Assembly (NCBI GenBank): GCA_900316975.1
Contig: ONFA01000012.1
Span: 1 to 64,000, forward strand
Length of the DNA: 64,000 nt
DNA from: an uncultured Prevotellaceae bacterium
GTDB lineage: Bacteria; Bacteroidota; Bacteroidia; Bacteroidales; Bacteroidaceae
Direction: 5' to 3'
Part shown: positions 45,141 through 53,197 of the stretch, one piece after another
Position numbering within the stretch: position 1 is the stretch's first letter
Layout: every line of letters begins with the position of its first letter
Notes under the pieces: model-generated
The model's input: only the letters and a program-made list of their open reading frames with translations
The model's database searches: none
Told to the model about the DNA's origin: nothing
Program-made: the position numbers and the translations under genes

Positions 45141-45536
45141 ATGACTAAACATCTCATCAACAATCCAGGAGGTCGCAAGCCTCTTCCTGAAGACGAAAAA
45201 TATGGGACTCCCATACCTGTTCGTTACACAATGAAACAACGCAAACGTCTAGGACGTAAAGCTGGAGACATTCCGTTAAGTGTGTACATTCGAGAAGCCT
45301 CTCTTCATGCAATTGTTCGACAGCCCGTTTCGAAAGAATTGATGAAGGAAATACGGGACTTAAACAACTTGGGCACCAATGTCAACTATCTTGCAAAGAC
45401 AGCAAGGACATATGGCTTTACGTCTATAGCCACGAAAGCTGAAGAGGCTGCAGACGGTATTTGCCAAGTCCTCCATGAGGCAAGAACCAAAATCAAGCCC
45501 AAAGAGGAAGAGAATTCAGCACTTCTCTCAAACTAA
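45141..45536 (+). CDS. MobC-like relaxosome accessory protein
   Basis: A 131-residue basic protein. IPVRYTMKQRKRLGRKAGDIPLSVYIREASL has the ribbon-helix-helix start of MobC/BmgB proteins. KEIRDLNNLGTNVNYLAKTA is the conserved NxxGxNxNQ-type motif. It binds oriT and helps the relaxase. It is 8 bases upstream of the relaxase. The oriT is probably upstream of this gene but was not located. Confidence 0.85.
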   Translation: MTKHLINNPGGRKPLPEDEKYGTPIPVRYTMKQRKRLGRKAGDIPLSVYIREASLHAIVRQPVSKELMKEIRDLNNLGTNVNYLAKTARTYGFTSIATKAEEAADGICQVLHEARTKIKPKEEENSALLSN

Positions 45537-45544
45537 TAATCATT

Positions 45545-46756
45545 TTGAATATGTTTGGAAAAATACTTCATGGTTCAGGATTTGCTGGACTTGTCAACTA
45601 TGCTAATGATTCTCGCAAAGGGGCAACATTAGTGGCAGCAAGTGAAGGCATCAACTTGACGAACAATCAATCCATCATTGATAGTTTCGTCATGCATGCA
45701 GAATTGAGTAGCCGAACAAAGAGACCTGTCGCTCACTTTGTTTTGGCTTTCTCGCCTCATGACACCACACAACTCACGGACAAGAAACTTGAAAACATTG
45801 TTCTTGAATATCTTCGTCGCATGGGTTACAACAATAATCAGTTCGTCGCATTCCGTCACTTCGACAAGGAGCATCCACACATCCACATCATTGTCAATAG
45901 AGTCAACAATCAGGGGCGTTGCACAAAAGACTCTCATGAGAAGGATAGAAATGTAAAGGTTTGTCACGACCTTACACAAGAGTTCGGACTGTACATAGCT
46001 CGCGGTAAGGAAGAAGTAAAGGAGAAGCGGCTTCGTTCAATGGATGCAATCCGTTATCAGATGATGCATTGTGTGCGCGAGTCGCTCCAAATCGCTGACA
46101 ACTGGAAGGATTTTCAGGAAGAGCTAGCCCAAGTTGGCATCAGCTGTCAATTCCGTTTCAATCCCCATACGTCTGGCATCGAAGGCATTTCATTCACCAT
46201 CGCCAAAGAGAAGGTGAAAGATAAAAAGGGCAACAGCAAGATGCGGCATGATATCTCATTCAGCGGTAAGCAGCTGGATCCGTCTTTGACTTTTACAAAC
46301 CTTTGTCGTAAACTTGGGAATCCTGTAGCTATCGCTCATGTCCAAGCAAGGGATATGTACGAGGACGCACGTGAAGATTGGTTTCTGTCCCACACACCAA
46401 ACGAGTGCAGCAACATTGACAGCATCTTCCCAGATTTCGACGTCACCTTCCCTTGGCAAGCAAAGGCTCAGACCAAGGAGGCGCCAGACATGGAAGGGAG
46501 TGGTGAATCCATCCCGTTTCCCATCATGGAAGAACTATACAATACGACTGAGGACATAGCAGATGCCGGCAATGGCTGTATATTTGTCGGACTTCATGCT
46601 TTAGCCAGACTGATGTTCGTTCCCTACCAGCCTTCACTCTCTGTCGGGGGCGGCGGTGGCAGTTCTTCAAAAATGGGTTGGGGAGACGATGACAAATACA
46701 AAAAACGTCACCAATATGCTCGCAGTCGGAGCAAGCATGGAGGTCCTCACAGATAA
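45545..46756 (+). CDS. MobA-type relaxase (relaxase/mobilization nuclease)
   Basis: A 403-residue protein. The relaxase three-histidine motif is HFDKEHPHIHIIVNRV (about residues 103-118). The nicking tyrosine is probably in the N-terminal GLVNYANDS. The C-terminus is Gly/Ser-rich then basic. It nicks oriT and leads the strand into a helper's conjugation pore. Bacteroidales MOBP-like elements use it with MobC, as here. No helicase or coupling domain is fused. Confidence 0.88.
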   Translation: MNMFGKILHGSGFAGLVNYANDSRKGATLVAASEGINLTNNQSIIDSFVMHAELSSRTKRPVAHFVLAFSPHDTTQLTDKKLENIVLEYLRRMGYNNNQFVAFRHFDKEHPHIHIIVNRVNNQGRCTKDSHEKDRNVKVCHDLTQEFGLYIARGKEEVKEKRLRSMDAIRYQMMHCVRESLQIADNWKDFQEELAQVGISCQFRFNPHTSGIEGISFTIAKEKVKDKKGNSKMRHDISFSGKQLDPSLTFTNLCRKLGNPVAIAHVQARDMYEDAREDWFLSHTPNECSNIDSIFPDFDVTFPWQAKAQTKEAPDMEGSGESIPFPIMEELYNTTEDIADAGNGCIFVGLHALARLMFVPYQPSLSVGGGGGSSSKMGWGDDDKYKKRHQYARSRSKHGGPHR

Positions 46757-46792
46757 TCATCCGACAATCATTCATTTTTAACAAGAACAACT

Positions 46793-47644
46793 ATGGGAAA
46801 GAAATCCGAACAATTTGAGGAGATTCTTGATGAACTCCACGAGAACAAAAAGGCATGTGAGTCATTAAAAAGCGAGCTAAACACCTTCAAGGAAGAAGTA
46901 CTTAAGGTGTTACCTGGAGACACCTCTGTCTCTTCACCTCAGCAAGAAACAAGCCACGTCAAAGTTGAATACGGGGATTTAAAAGATGCCGTCTATGATG
47001 GCATGGCTAATTATTATGCGGCATTCCCAACTGCAGCTGGCGACCTGACAGAGAATGAAGGAAAGAAGCTTGCACAGATTTGCGAGAGGGAATACAACAA
47101 CTCTTTTGTAAAACTGTTCAAAGAGAGAGAGGAGACGGATAAGACCCAAGAAGAAGAACTTCACAAGAAACGCAAAATCCAAGGTATTGACACCATCGAA
47201 CAAGTTGCAGAGTGGGCTCCCGAATACTCGCCCGAAGTGCAGCGCGTGATGCGCTTTATTGGACTCAACATCATTGATGCAGATGAGCCTGTTGAAACCG
47301 CTCACACCATTATGAAAATATGGGGCAATGCCGTGTCAAGGGTTACTAATGCTCCCGATACTCCACCAACGCTGAAAGCATGGTCGAGATACAGATGGAG
47401 CAAGGCGAAGGCCTATACACACAAGAAACAGAAACTCGCATACTATGCCCTTTACCTCTTGGTGACGCTCGCGATTGGCTCTCTTGCATTATACCAGCAC
47501 AAGGTCATGAGAATGGATGAAACCAATCATGTTTGGTACAAGACTGTCATTCAAACCAGAGAAGATGCTGATAAGTGGAACGAACTGGACTCCATCCTGT
47601 ACAAGGACAGCTCTTTTTATGATAGGCTCTACGACATTCACTGA
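46793..47644 (+). CDS. Mobilization accessory membrane protein
   Basis: A 283-residue protein with an N-terminal coiled coil (FEEILDELHENKKACESLKSE), an acidic middle and one membrane helix near the C-terminus (YYALYLLVTLAIGSLALY). Similar proteins follow relaxases in Bacteroidales IMEs; the role may be docking to the transfer machinery. Its 3' end overlaps the convergent 407-residue gene by 7 bases. Confidence 0.6.
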   Translation: MGKKSEQFEEILDELHENKKACESLKSELNTFKEEVLKVLPGDTSVSSPQQETSHVKVEYGDLKDAVYDGMANYYAAFPTAAGDLTENEGKKLAQICEREYNNSFVKLFKEREETDKTQEEELHKKRKIQGIDTIEQVAEWAPEYSPEVQRVMRFIGLNIIDADEPVETAHTIMKIWGNAVSRVTNAPDTPPTLKAWSRYRWSKAKAYTHKKQKLAYYALYLLVTLAIGSLALYQHKVMRMDETNHVWYKTVIQTREDADKWNELDSILYKDSSFYDRLYDIH

Positions 47645-48861
47645 ATCTGCAGAAGCCTCTTGGTCCAAATTCTCACAAGCCTCCTTCCACGCATCAATCT
47701 CGGTTTCTTGGATGTTTCAAATTCTTGTGAACGGAAATTTATCGTTGTATCCATCCTTTGGGCACGATCATATTTGTAATCTTTCTCTGCAAATGTACAT
47801 ATTGCATGATGAAATTTCGAAAATGATATATCATCATCAAGATGATTGGATTGAATAAGTGCCTCCTTCAAAAAAGCAAGTTCATAATCATGCTCCATAT
47901 TCGCGAGAATATTGGAGATTTCTTGCTTAACCGCTGATTTATCCCCTATTAGATGGTCATCAATATCATGTCTTTCTTGCTGAAGATGGGGGCGTCCGTG
48001 TTTTCCTGCTGTTTCTTCTATCGTCGCCATGACTTCCCGACGAAGATCCTTATTCTCATTCTTTTTGAAGTCCGCCTTCCAGTCTGCTTTCTTGTCAAAC
48101 CCATTAGCAATGCTCGTTTGAGCCATCTTCCCAATGGTATTGGAAACAAGGGATGGCATAAAAAGCCCCATCATGTTGGGCAAAGACAAAATGCCACCCA
48201 ACTGTTTTGCCATATTCCGGAATCCATGTTCAAGCATGATATAATAAAGTCCACTTAACAATAGAGGGTCCTTTTCTTCATATGCCAAGTCACACATTTT
48301 GTCAATGACAAATGGCGAGTAGGCATATGCAGCGATAAAGACCCGACGTGCACGTAGTTTGAGCTCTTTCTCTGCAACACCAGAGAACATCAAAGATGCA
48401 ACCATCCTATACTGGACAGGTACTGACTGCCACCATTCATCTATGCCTTTTATTCGGACATAAGCCACATTCGGATTATCTGATTCCCCTTTTTCCTTAA
48501 CCAAATCAACCTCAAACTCACCATCAACAACACCAACTTTCACGAAACCGTCAAATTCATATAATTCATCGACAATTCCATCAATCAAAGCCTTTTCTTC
48601 TTCGGAAATCTCTGACTCTGTATCTTCTATCCCAAAGACATTCATCAACATCGTAAAGAAATAAGGTGGAATACAAGATTTGGCCATTTCGAACAGTCTT
48701 GTATAGACAGAATTATCCCCACCATCTATTTGTTCAAATCCTTTACGGAACGAAAAATATTCCTCTTCATGCTGTTTCTTCCAGTCACAAAGATAATCCA
48801 AAAATCCACTTTGCTTAGCATGATGCATAGTGCTGAAATCCTGTTTCATATTGGCATCCAT
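47638..48861 (-). CDS. Unrecognised 407-residue protein
   Basis: No family recognised. A helical, soluble protein: QSGFLDYLCDWKKQHEEEYF, YFFTMLMNVFGIEDTESEI, LRARRVFIAAYAYSPFVIDKM, then a basic C-terminus (RLMRGRRLVRIWTKRLLQ). A semi-hydrophobic stretch LPNMMGLFMPSLVSNTIG could contact membrane. It converges on the mobilization operon and follows the DUF234 ATPase in the same direction; the two may form a cargo pair. Confidence 0.6.
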   Translation of the reverse strand: MDANMKQDFSTMHHAKQSGFLDYLCDWKKQHEEEYFSFRKGFEQIDGGDNSVYTRLFEMAKSCIPPYFFTMLMNVFGIEDTESEISEEEKALIDGIVDELYEFDGFVKVGVVDGEFEVDLVKEKGESDNPNVAYVRIKGIDEWWQSVPVQYRMVASLMFSGVAEKELKLRARRVFIAAYAYSPFVIDKMCDLAYEEKDPLLLSGLYYIMLEHGFRNMAKQLGGILSLPNMMGLFMPSLVSNTIGKMAQTSIANGFDKKADWKADFKKNENKDLRREVMATIEETAGKHGRPHLQQERHDIDDHLIGDKSAVKQEISNILANMEHDYELAFLKEALIQSNHLDDDISFSKFHHAICTFAEKDYKYDRAQRMDTTINFRSQEFETSKKPRLMRGRRLVRIWTKRLLQIQ

Positions 48862-48928
48862 AAGAACAGACCTGTTATAACCATCTTAACAATAATATTG
48901 ATAGGGGCTTACATCGTCATCTTGAACG

Positions 48929-50392
48929 CTAATATTCCGATTCAGAACTATCAAAAAGATGATCCATCCGCACCTGTGACTGTACGATGCCACTATAAGT
49001 GTTCCTACGTACACCGTAAGTGGTAATCATGATCAGCTGTAAGGCCTTTGAGGATTTGGTGGCCTCGCGAAAGACCTGCATCTTCTTCCTCAGCCTCTGC
49101 TCATAATCTTGGTCGATGCTGAATTCTTCCACCGAGAACTTGATCTCACAAATGTTTATAGTCCTGTCGCGACGGTCAATGATTAGGTCAATTTGCGCCT
49201 TACCACTCTCTGACTCCCCATGCCATGAGGAAATATCTGTCAATAGGGCACTGATTCCTATCGCCTTCTTGATTTGCATGATATGGTCTTTGCAGACTTG
49301 TTCAAAGGTCTGTCCTGCCCAACTGCTCTTGGCGGGATTGTCTAAATAGTGTGTCCAAAAATGCTCGTCGGGGTTTTGCTTCCCCTTCATGAAGCGAAGA
49401 TAAAACAATGTGAAGTAATCCGCAAGCTGATAAACCACATTTTTCTCGCCATAGCCGAAGGTATTGTAAGCCCTCACGAAGAGGCTGTCTTTTAGATTCT
49501 TCAGCATTTCTGTAAGGAGTCCGTTATCTTCCAGTTTGGCGACCCGTATGATTTCATTCCTGGTAAGACCAGACTTCCTTGTGGATAAGGCTTCAATAAT
49601 CTTCATATAGGCTTTTGAAGCGCCGAAAAGAGTCTCGTAGAGATGGTCAAACTCATCCCATAGTGCTCCATTACGCTTGAAGAATATCGCATCAATGTTG
49701 GCGAGGTAAGACAACTCGTTATCCAACAGTTTCAAATAGTAGGGAATTCCCCCCATGGTCATATAACATTCCACTATGTCATAACGGCTCCAATGGATGC
49801 CCCGAGAAAGGAGATAGCGTTCCGTCTCCTGAAGCGTGAATGGCATGAGATACAGCCGTCGGGCTGCCCTATTAAACAACCCACCTTTATCAGAAAGGAT
49901 TTTATTCGTAATCCAAGTGGTTGCTGAACCGCAAACAACCAGCATGAGGTCGTTTTGCTGAGCACCCCACCCATTCCAGAAACCCTCAAAAGCGGACAGG
50001 AAATCACTTTGGCGAGTGTCTAACCACGGAAGTTCATCAATGAATATGATCTTCTTCCGGTCTTCTTTGATGCTTTTAAGCAATTTCTTCAGTTCGGCGA
50101 ATGCTTCCAGCCAATCCCCTGGTACCTTCTTAATGGTGGATCCATATTCCAATAGGGCAAGGTAGAAGTTCTTCAGCTGCATCTTCTTGGGCTTCTTGTA
50201 AAGTCCCGTAACCTTGAAGTCGTAGGTGTCGTCAAAGAATTCCTTGACGAGGAAGGTCTTTCCGACACGCCTTCGACCGTACACAATGATGAACTCCGAC
50301 TCCTTTGAGTCGCGATATTTCTCCAATTGACGAATTTCGTATTCTCGTCCGATAAACAGGTTCTTGTCCATATCCAATCTGATTTTGGCCAC
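48929..50392 (-). CDS. AAA ATPase with C-terminal DUF234 nuclease-like domain
   Basis: A 487-residue protein. N-terminal FIGREYEIRQLEKY and FIIVYGRRRVGKTFLVKEFF (Walker A), Walker B KIIFIDELPWLD, sensor VVCGSATTW. A winged helix follows (about 270-330). The C-terminal DUF234 has a PD-(D/E)xK-like core, AQIDLIIDRRDRTINICEIKFS. Such genes are frequent in gut Bacteroidota and archaea, often on mobile elements; the biological role is unknown. The N-terminal PAS-like annotation seen in some relatives is absent. Confidence 0.85.
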   Translation of the reverse strand: MAKIRLDMDKNLFIGREYEIRQLEKYRDSKESEFIIVYGRRRVGKTFLVKEFFDDTYDFKVTGLYKKPKKMQLKNFYLALLEYGSTIKKVPGDWLEAFAELKKLLKSIKEDRKKIIFIDELPWLDTRQSDFLSAFEGFWNGWGAQQNDLMLVVCGSATTWITNKILSDKGGLFNRAARRLYLMPFTLQETERYLLSRGIHWSRYDIVECYMTMGGIPYYLKLLDNELSYLANIDAIFFKRNGALWDEFDHLYETLFGASKAYMKIIEALSTRKSGLTRNEIIRVAKLEDNGLLTEMLKNLKDSLFVRAYNTFGYGEKNVVYQLADYFTLFYLRFMKGKQNPDEHFWTHYLDNPAKSSWAGQTFEQVCKDHIMQIKKAIGISALLTDISSWHGESESGKAQIDLIIDRRDRTINICEIKFSVEEFSIDQDYEQRLRKKMQVFREATKSSKALQLIMITTYGVRRNTYSGIVQSQVRMDHLFDSSESEY

Positions 50393-50424
50393 AAAGATGA
50401 GAAATTATAACGAATTTTACAAAC

Positions 50425-50545
50425 TTGGGTGCGGAAAGTTATGATTTTTACCCAAATTCCGCACCTAAGTGGTGCATTTTTATGATTTATATATCAACTC
50501 AAATACGACAACCATCCTTTATTGCAATATTCCCGCACCTAAGTC
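50425..50545. promoter_or_regulatory. Inverted and direct repeats of GCACCTAAG upstream of the ATPase
   Basis: CTTGGGTGCGGAA (50425-50437) is inverted at TTCCGCACCTAAG (50457-50469), and CCCGCACCTAAGTC recurs at about 50531. These lie between the ATPase start and the integrase end, a likely operator or terminator region. Otherwise the 209-base gap is empty. Confidence 0.45.
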
Positions 50546-50601
50546 AAATTCTTTTTATGGTTTCGGAATCCACAAATTTCATCGGTCGCCAGCACTGGGA
50601 A

Positions 50602-52071
50602 TTATCGTTTAGAAAGCAATTCCAAAATCATGTTTGTTTTCTCTTCTTCTGTCATCTTCTTGATATCATCTGCCGTCATCTTCGGTTCAGTATCCAACAG
50701 CCTGCTATTGTACTCCAATTGCGTTTCCAAAGGATAGTTTGCAATATATCTATCCGTGATGGACTTGTTGACAGAGTGTCCCATACTTTCGGATATATAT
50801 TTCTCCTCCACATGGGCATGAGCCAGATTGGTACCATAAGAGTGACGGCACCATGTTCCGGAAGGCTTCACCTCCCAATGTAATACATCCTTGCATATCT
50901 TAATCACACGGTCTTGAATGTTTGAATTTTCTTGCGAAGTACGCTTGCGTTTATCTGCTTTCAATACCGCCCCGTTCAAGATCTCTGGAAACACATATCC
51001 ATTCAGTTTGGGTTCAGCAGCAATCTCGTCAAGAATCCTTTGAAGCGGTTTGATAATTGGAATAATCACTTCCGAACCTCCCTCTGTTCTGTTTTTTGTT
51101 TTAATTCTGTTGAATTTGAAGGCTCTTCTTTCCGTGTCGAAGTAATATTGCGTATATTTGAGTTCTGCTGCATCCACAAGGTTAAAGCCGTTGCACAAGT
51201 ATTGTGCCAAAAACAAGCCCAATGAATAATGTGCTTTTTCTGCATAACCCTTCTTCCATGTTGCAGGATAATTTTTATTGATGAACACATTATACAAATC
51301 CGTCATCTGAGCTATCGATAGGTAGCATTGCTTCCTTGTGTCCCCTATTGGTATTGAGACACGCTTTTTCTTCTGGACATTAGAGAATGGGTATTCTTGG
51401 TTTGTCAAGAAGCCTCGCATCACACATTCGTTCCAGACAGCACGGCAATTACGAAGATAGATGCCACGCGTTGCGTCCTTTATCTTACCTATCGTATTAC
51501 CCTCTGCATCTTTTACGCCATGCTTCATCCCCTCACTCCAACACTCGATTTCTTCTTTCCCAATTTTGAAACCGACTATAGGCTTATTCCACATGATTCT
51601 TCTGAAGGAATTCAAAGCATGCTGATAAGAATAGCCTGTTGTGCAACGATCACCATCGTTATCTGTAATCAAATGATGGATGATGTCTTCCCACACACCA
51701 ATGAAGGAGGAGTCTTTTGTTATGTCAACTCCCGTAACTGTTGACTTTATTCGTTCGAGCGTCAGATTATTGCCAAGACGCTCAATCATGGCAATTTGCT
51801 CTTCGAAAAGCTGATCAAATTCCACTTTCTTATCATAAAGTTCCGAACGGACAGCCTTCGCGCTCAGAGTACAAATCCTGTCAAAATCTTCTTCAGTAAA
51901 CTCGCCTGCCACATAGCTGTACCATGACTTTCTATCTATAGTATAGCGCATTGCAACAGGAAAGGTGTCCTTTTCCTTCTTCGGATGGCGCTTGTCTAAA
52001 ATCAAAGCATAAGTGCATCCACCATAGCGAGCTGTCTTGTAAGTTGTGTTTAGTTTCATTGTCATAATCAC
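50602..52071 (-). CDS. Tyrosine site-specific integrase
   Basis: A 489-residue protein. An N-terminal SAM-like/arm-binding domain (about 1-115) and core-binding domain precede the catalytic domain. Visible catalytic residues: beta-hairpin Lys in RIKTKNRTEGG, Arg in TWCRHSYGTNLAHA, His in ESMGHSVN and nucleophile Tyr in ITDRYIANY. The first conserved Arg is replaced: CNGFNLVDAAEL stands where relatives have RG(M/L)xxxDxxxL. A similar loss is known for IntDOT. It recombines the tRNA 3' end with attP. The gene is transcribed away from attR. Confidence 0.9.
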   Translation of the reverse strand: MIMTMKLNTTYKTARYGGCTYALILDKRHPKKEKDTFPVAMRYTIDRKSWYSYVAGEFTEEDFDRICTLSAKAVRSELYDKKVEFDQLFEEQIAMIERLGNNLTLERIKSTVTGVDITKDSSFIGVWEDIIHHLITDNDGDRCTTGYSYQHALNSFRRIMWNKPIVGFKIGKEEIECWSEGMKHGVKDAEGNTIGKIKDATRGIYLRNCRAVWNECVMRGFLTNQEYPFSNVQKKKRVSIPIGDTRKQCYLSIAQMTDLYNVFINKNYPATWKKGYAEKAHYSLGLFLAQYLCNGFNLVDAAELKYTQYYFDTERRAFKFNRIKTKNRTEGGSEVIIPIIKPLQRILDEIAAEPKLNGYVFPEILNGAVLKADKRKRTSQENSNIQDRVIKICKDVLHWEVKPSGTWCRHSYGTNLAHAHVEEKYISESMGHSVNKSITDRYIANYPLETQLEYNSRLLDTEPKMTADDIKKMTEEEKTNMILELLSKR

Positions 52072-52113
52072 ACAATAGTCTGGAGGTTTCTAATACGTTT
52101 TACACTCAAATTT

Positions 52114-52198
52114 GGGAAAACAATGGGAAAACAAATCCCAGTGTATTTCTCGTAAATTCCTCGTTTTCCGATTAATATCGGGAAAACAATGGGAAAAC
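52114..52198 (+). repeat. Candidate integrase arm-site pairs, right end
   Basis: Two copies of GGGAAAACAATGGGAAAAC at 52114-52132 and 52180-52198, identical to the left-end copy at 27253-27271 and in the same orientation, between the integrase gene and attR. Confidence 0.65.
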
Positions 52199-52243
52199 AG
52201 AGGCGTTTTGATACGGGGTTTTACGGCATATCATTAACGATTG

Positions 52244-52274
52244 CAAAGTTACTAACTATTTGATTATCAACAAA
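52244..52274 (-). promoter_or_regulatory. Integrase promoter
   Basis: On the minus strand, TTTG (52274-52271), 19 bases, TAACTTTG (52251-52244). Transcription would pass the arm-site repeats, leaving a leader of about 165 bases, so integrase binding could repress it. Confidence 0.65.
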
Positions 52275-52313
52275 AGTTTACATATTAAAAAATCATAAAA
52301 TATCATTCTTGTG

Positions 52314-52360
52314 GACTCATAATCTGGAGGTCCCAGGTTCAAGCCCTGGCTGGTCCACAC
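52314..52360 (+). repeat. attR, displaced 3' half of the CAU tRNA
   Basis: 47 bases matching attL at 43 positions, including anticodon, T arm and acceptor 3' strand. There is no 5' half, so it is not a functional tRNA. The T stem CCAGG/CCTGG differs from attL CTTGG/CCAAG by two compensated pairs. Confidence 0.85.
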
Positions 52361-52368
52361 TGAAAATC

Positions 52369-52405
52369 AAGGAGTTATACTAAAAATGTAGCTCCTTTTT
52401 CTTTG
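52369..52405 (+). terminator. Terminator beyond attR
   Basis: AAGGAG(T)TA pairs with TAGCTCCTT and is followed by TTTTCTTTG. Probably the original terminator of the host tRNA operon, now separated by the element. Confidence 0.6.
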
Positions 52406-52409
52406 TTTT

Positions 52410-52491
52410 GCGAACAATTTGCGAACAAAATTGCATTTCGCGAACACCAATATAATCTTTCTGCAATAATTGATTCACTCATTTTGTTCGC
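52410..52491. repeat. GCGAACA repeats next to attR
   Basis: GCGAACA at 52410-52416, 52421-52427 and 52440-52446, and inverted at 52485-52491. The doubled arrangement resembles the GGGAAAAC arm sites of the first element, suggesting arm sites of another integrase. Confidence 0.5.
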
Positions 52492-52745
52492 AAATCATGA
52501 AACTCTCAATTATCCCTTTATAACAACCCAGCGTCCCCCCCTTGTCTGGCCTATCTTGACGGATAAAGCCTTTGGTTTGCAAAACGCTTAAGTCGCGGCA
52601 GATAGTCCTTGCATCAACTTTGAAATGCCATGCAAGTGAAGCTGATGTTTCTAGGACATTTTCTAGGACACTATCTAGGACATTCATTTGTTCTGTCTCT
52701 ATCAGCCGAATAAAATAATCTTCTGCCTTTCATTGAGTTGGGCTG
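52475..52745 (-). pseudogene. C-terminal fragment of an AlbA-type ATP-binding/DNA-binding protein
   Basis: Frames covering LNERQKI and, after a shift, IETEQMNVLDSVLENV then FKVDARTICRDLSVLQTKGF form the winged-helix tail of AlbA_2/Schlafen-like ATP-binding proteins. The catalytic N-terminus is missing. A Gly/Asp/Val repeat (VGGDVGDYVGG) just upstream is typical of the linker in this family. Confidence 0.55.
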
Positions 52746-52789
52746 CATTTCAACCTCCGACATAATCTCCGACATCACCTCCGACATTT

Positions 52790-53197
52790 GCCATCTGCTC
52801 AAACTTCGTCCACTCTATAGTCACCTGTATTGCTGCTTTCTTCAAATATACGTTGTAGTTCTTCTTTCGGAGTCAGCACCTTTGCCAAATCGCCAATTGC
52901 GATTGGCGATTTAGGTTCTATGACATTCCATGCCCCATAGAACAAGCGCATGTTTTTGAGGCTAGACTCGCCGAAGCCCCTTACCCAGAGAACTCCTGTC
53001 TTAACCGTTAACTAATACTCTTCAAAGCGCCAGATTTCCCATTTTGGGTTACGTTTGTTCTCGGATATATACTTTCCCACACCATAATACAAGGCTAACT
53101 ATTCTTGATTGACCCTTTAGACGGCCCGTGATTAACTCTGCAAAATAGCCTTTTGGGTGATGTTAACAACCGCCACCAATTGTTCTTTATTTTTCAT
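52790..53197 (-). pseudogene. Decayed DUF1016 (YhcG-type PD-(D/E)xK nuclease) N-terminal domain
   Basis: From the ATG at 53197, one frame reads MKNKEQLVAVVNITQKAIL, then LALYYGVGKYISENKRNPKW, VRGFGESSLKNMRLFYGAW and VIEPKSPIAIGDLAK with at least four in-frame stops. This is the DUF1016 N-terminal signature. Its start overlaps the jetD end, so it was once the fifth gene of that operon. The nuclease half is lost; the frame closes at about 52790. Confidence 0.7.

Larger units (their letters stand above)
27158..52360. mobile_element. Integrative and mobilizable element in a CAU-anticodon tRNA gene
   Basis: The boundaries are the 47-bp att repeats. The integrase is at the right end, with a promoter next to attR. 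Candidate integrase arm sites (GGGAAAAC pairs) lie inside both ends. A DUF3853-DUF6291-DUF6633-MobC-MobA-accessory operon makes it mobilizable. No Tra, T4SS or coupling protein is present, so transfer must borrow a helper element. About 15 kb of minus-strand cargo fills the left half. The DNA is visibly more A+T-rich than the host region to the left. A displaced 3' tRNA half at attR is the hallmark of tRNA-targeted integration. Confidence 0.88.

Noticed and set aside
44906..45148. 80-codon frame between the DUF6633-like gene and MobC
   Set aside because: No family pattern and it overlaps the MobC start; probably spacer that includes the mobilization origin region.
52314..52360. Possible third tRNA gene
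   Set aside because: Only the 3' half is present; there is no D arm or 5' acceptor strand, so it is attR.
27158..52360. Calling the element a self-transmissible ICE
   Set aside because: Relaxase and accessory genes are present but no Tra/T4SS or coupling-protein genes were found.
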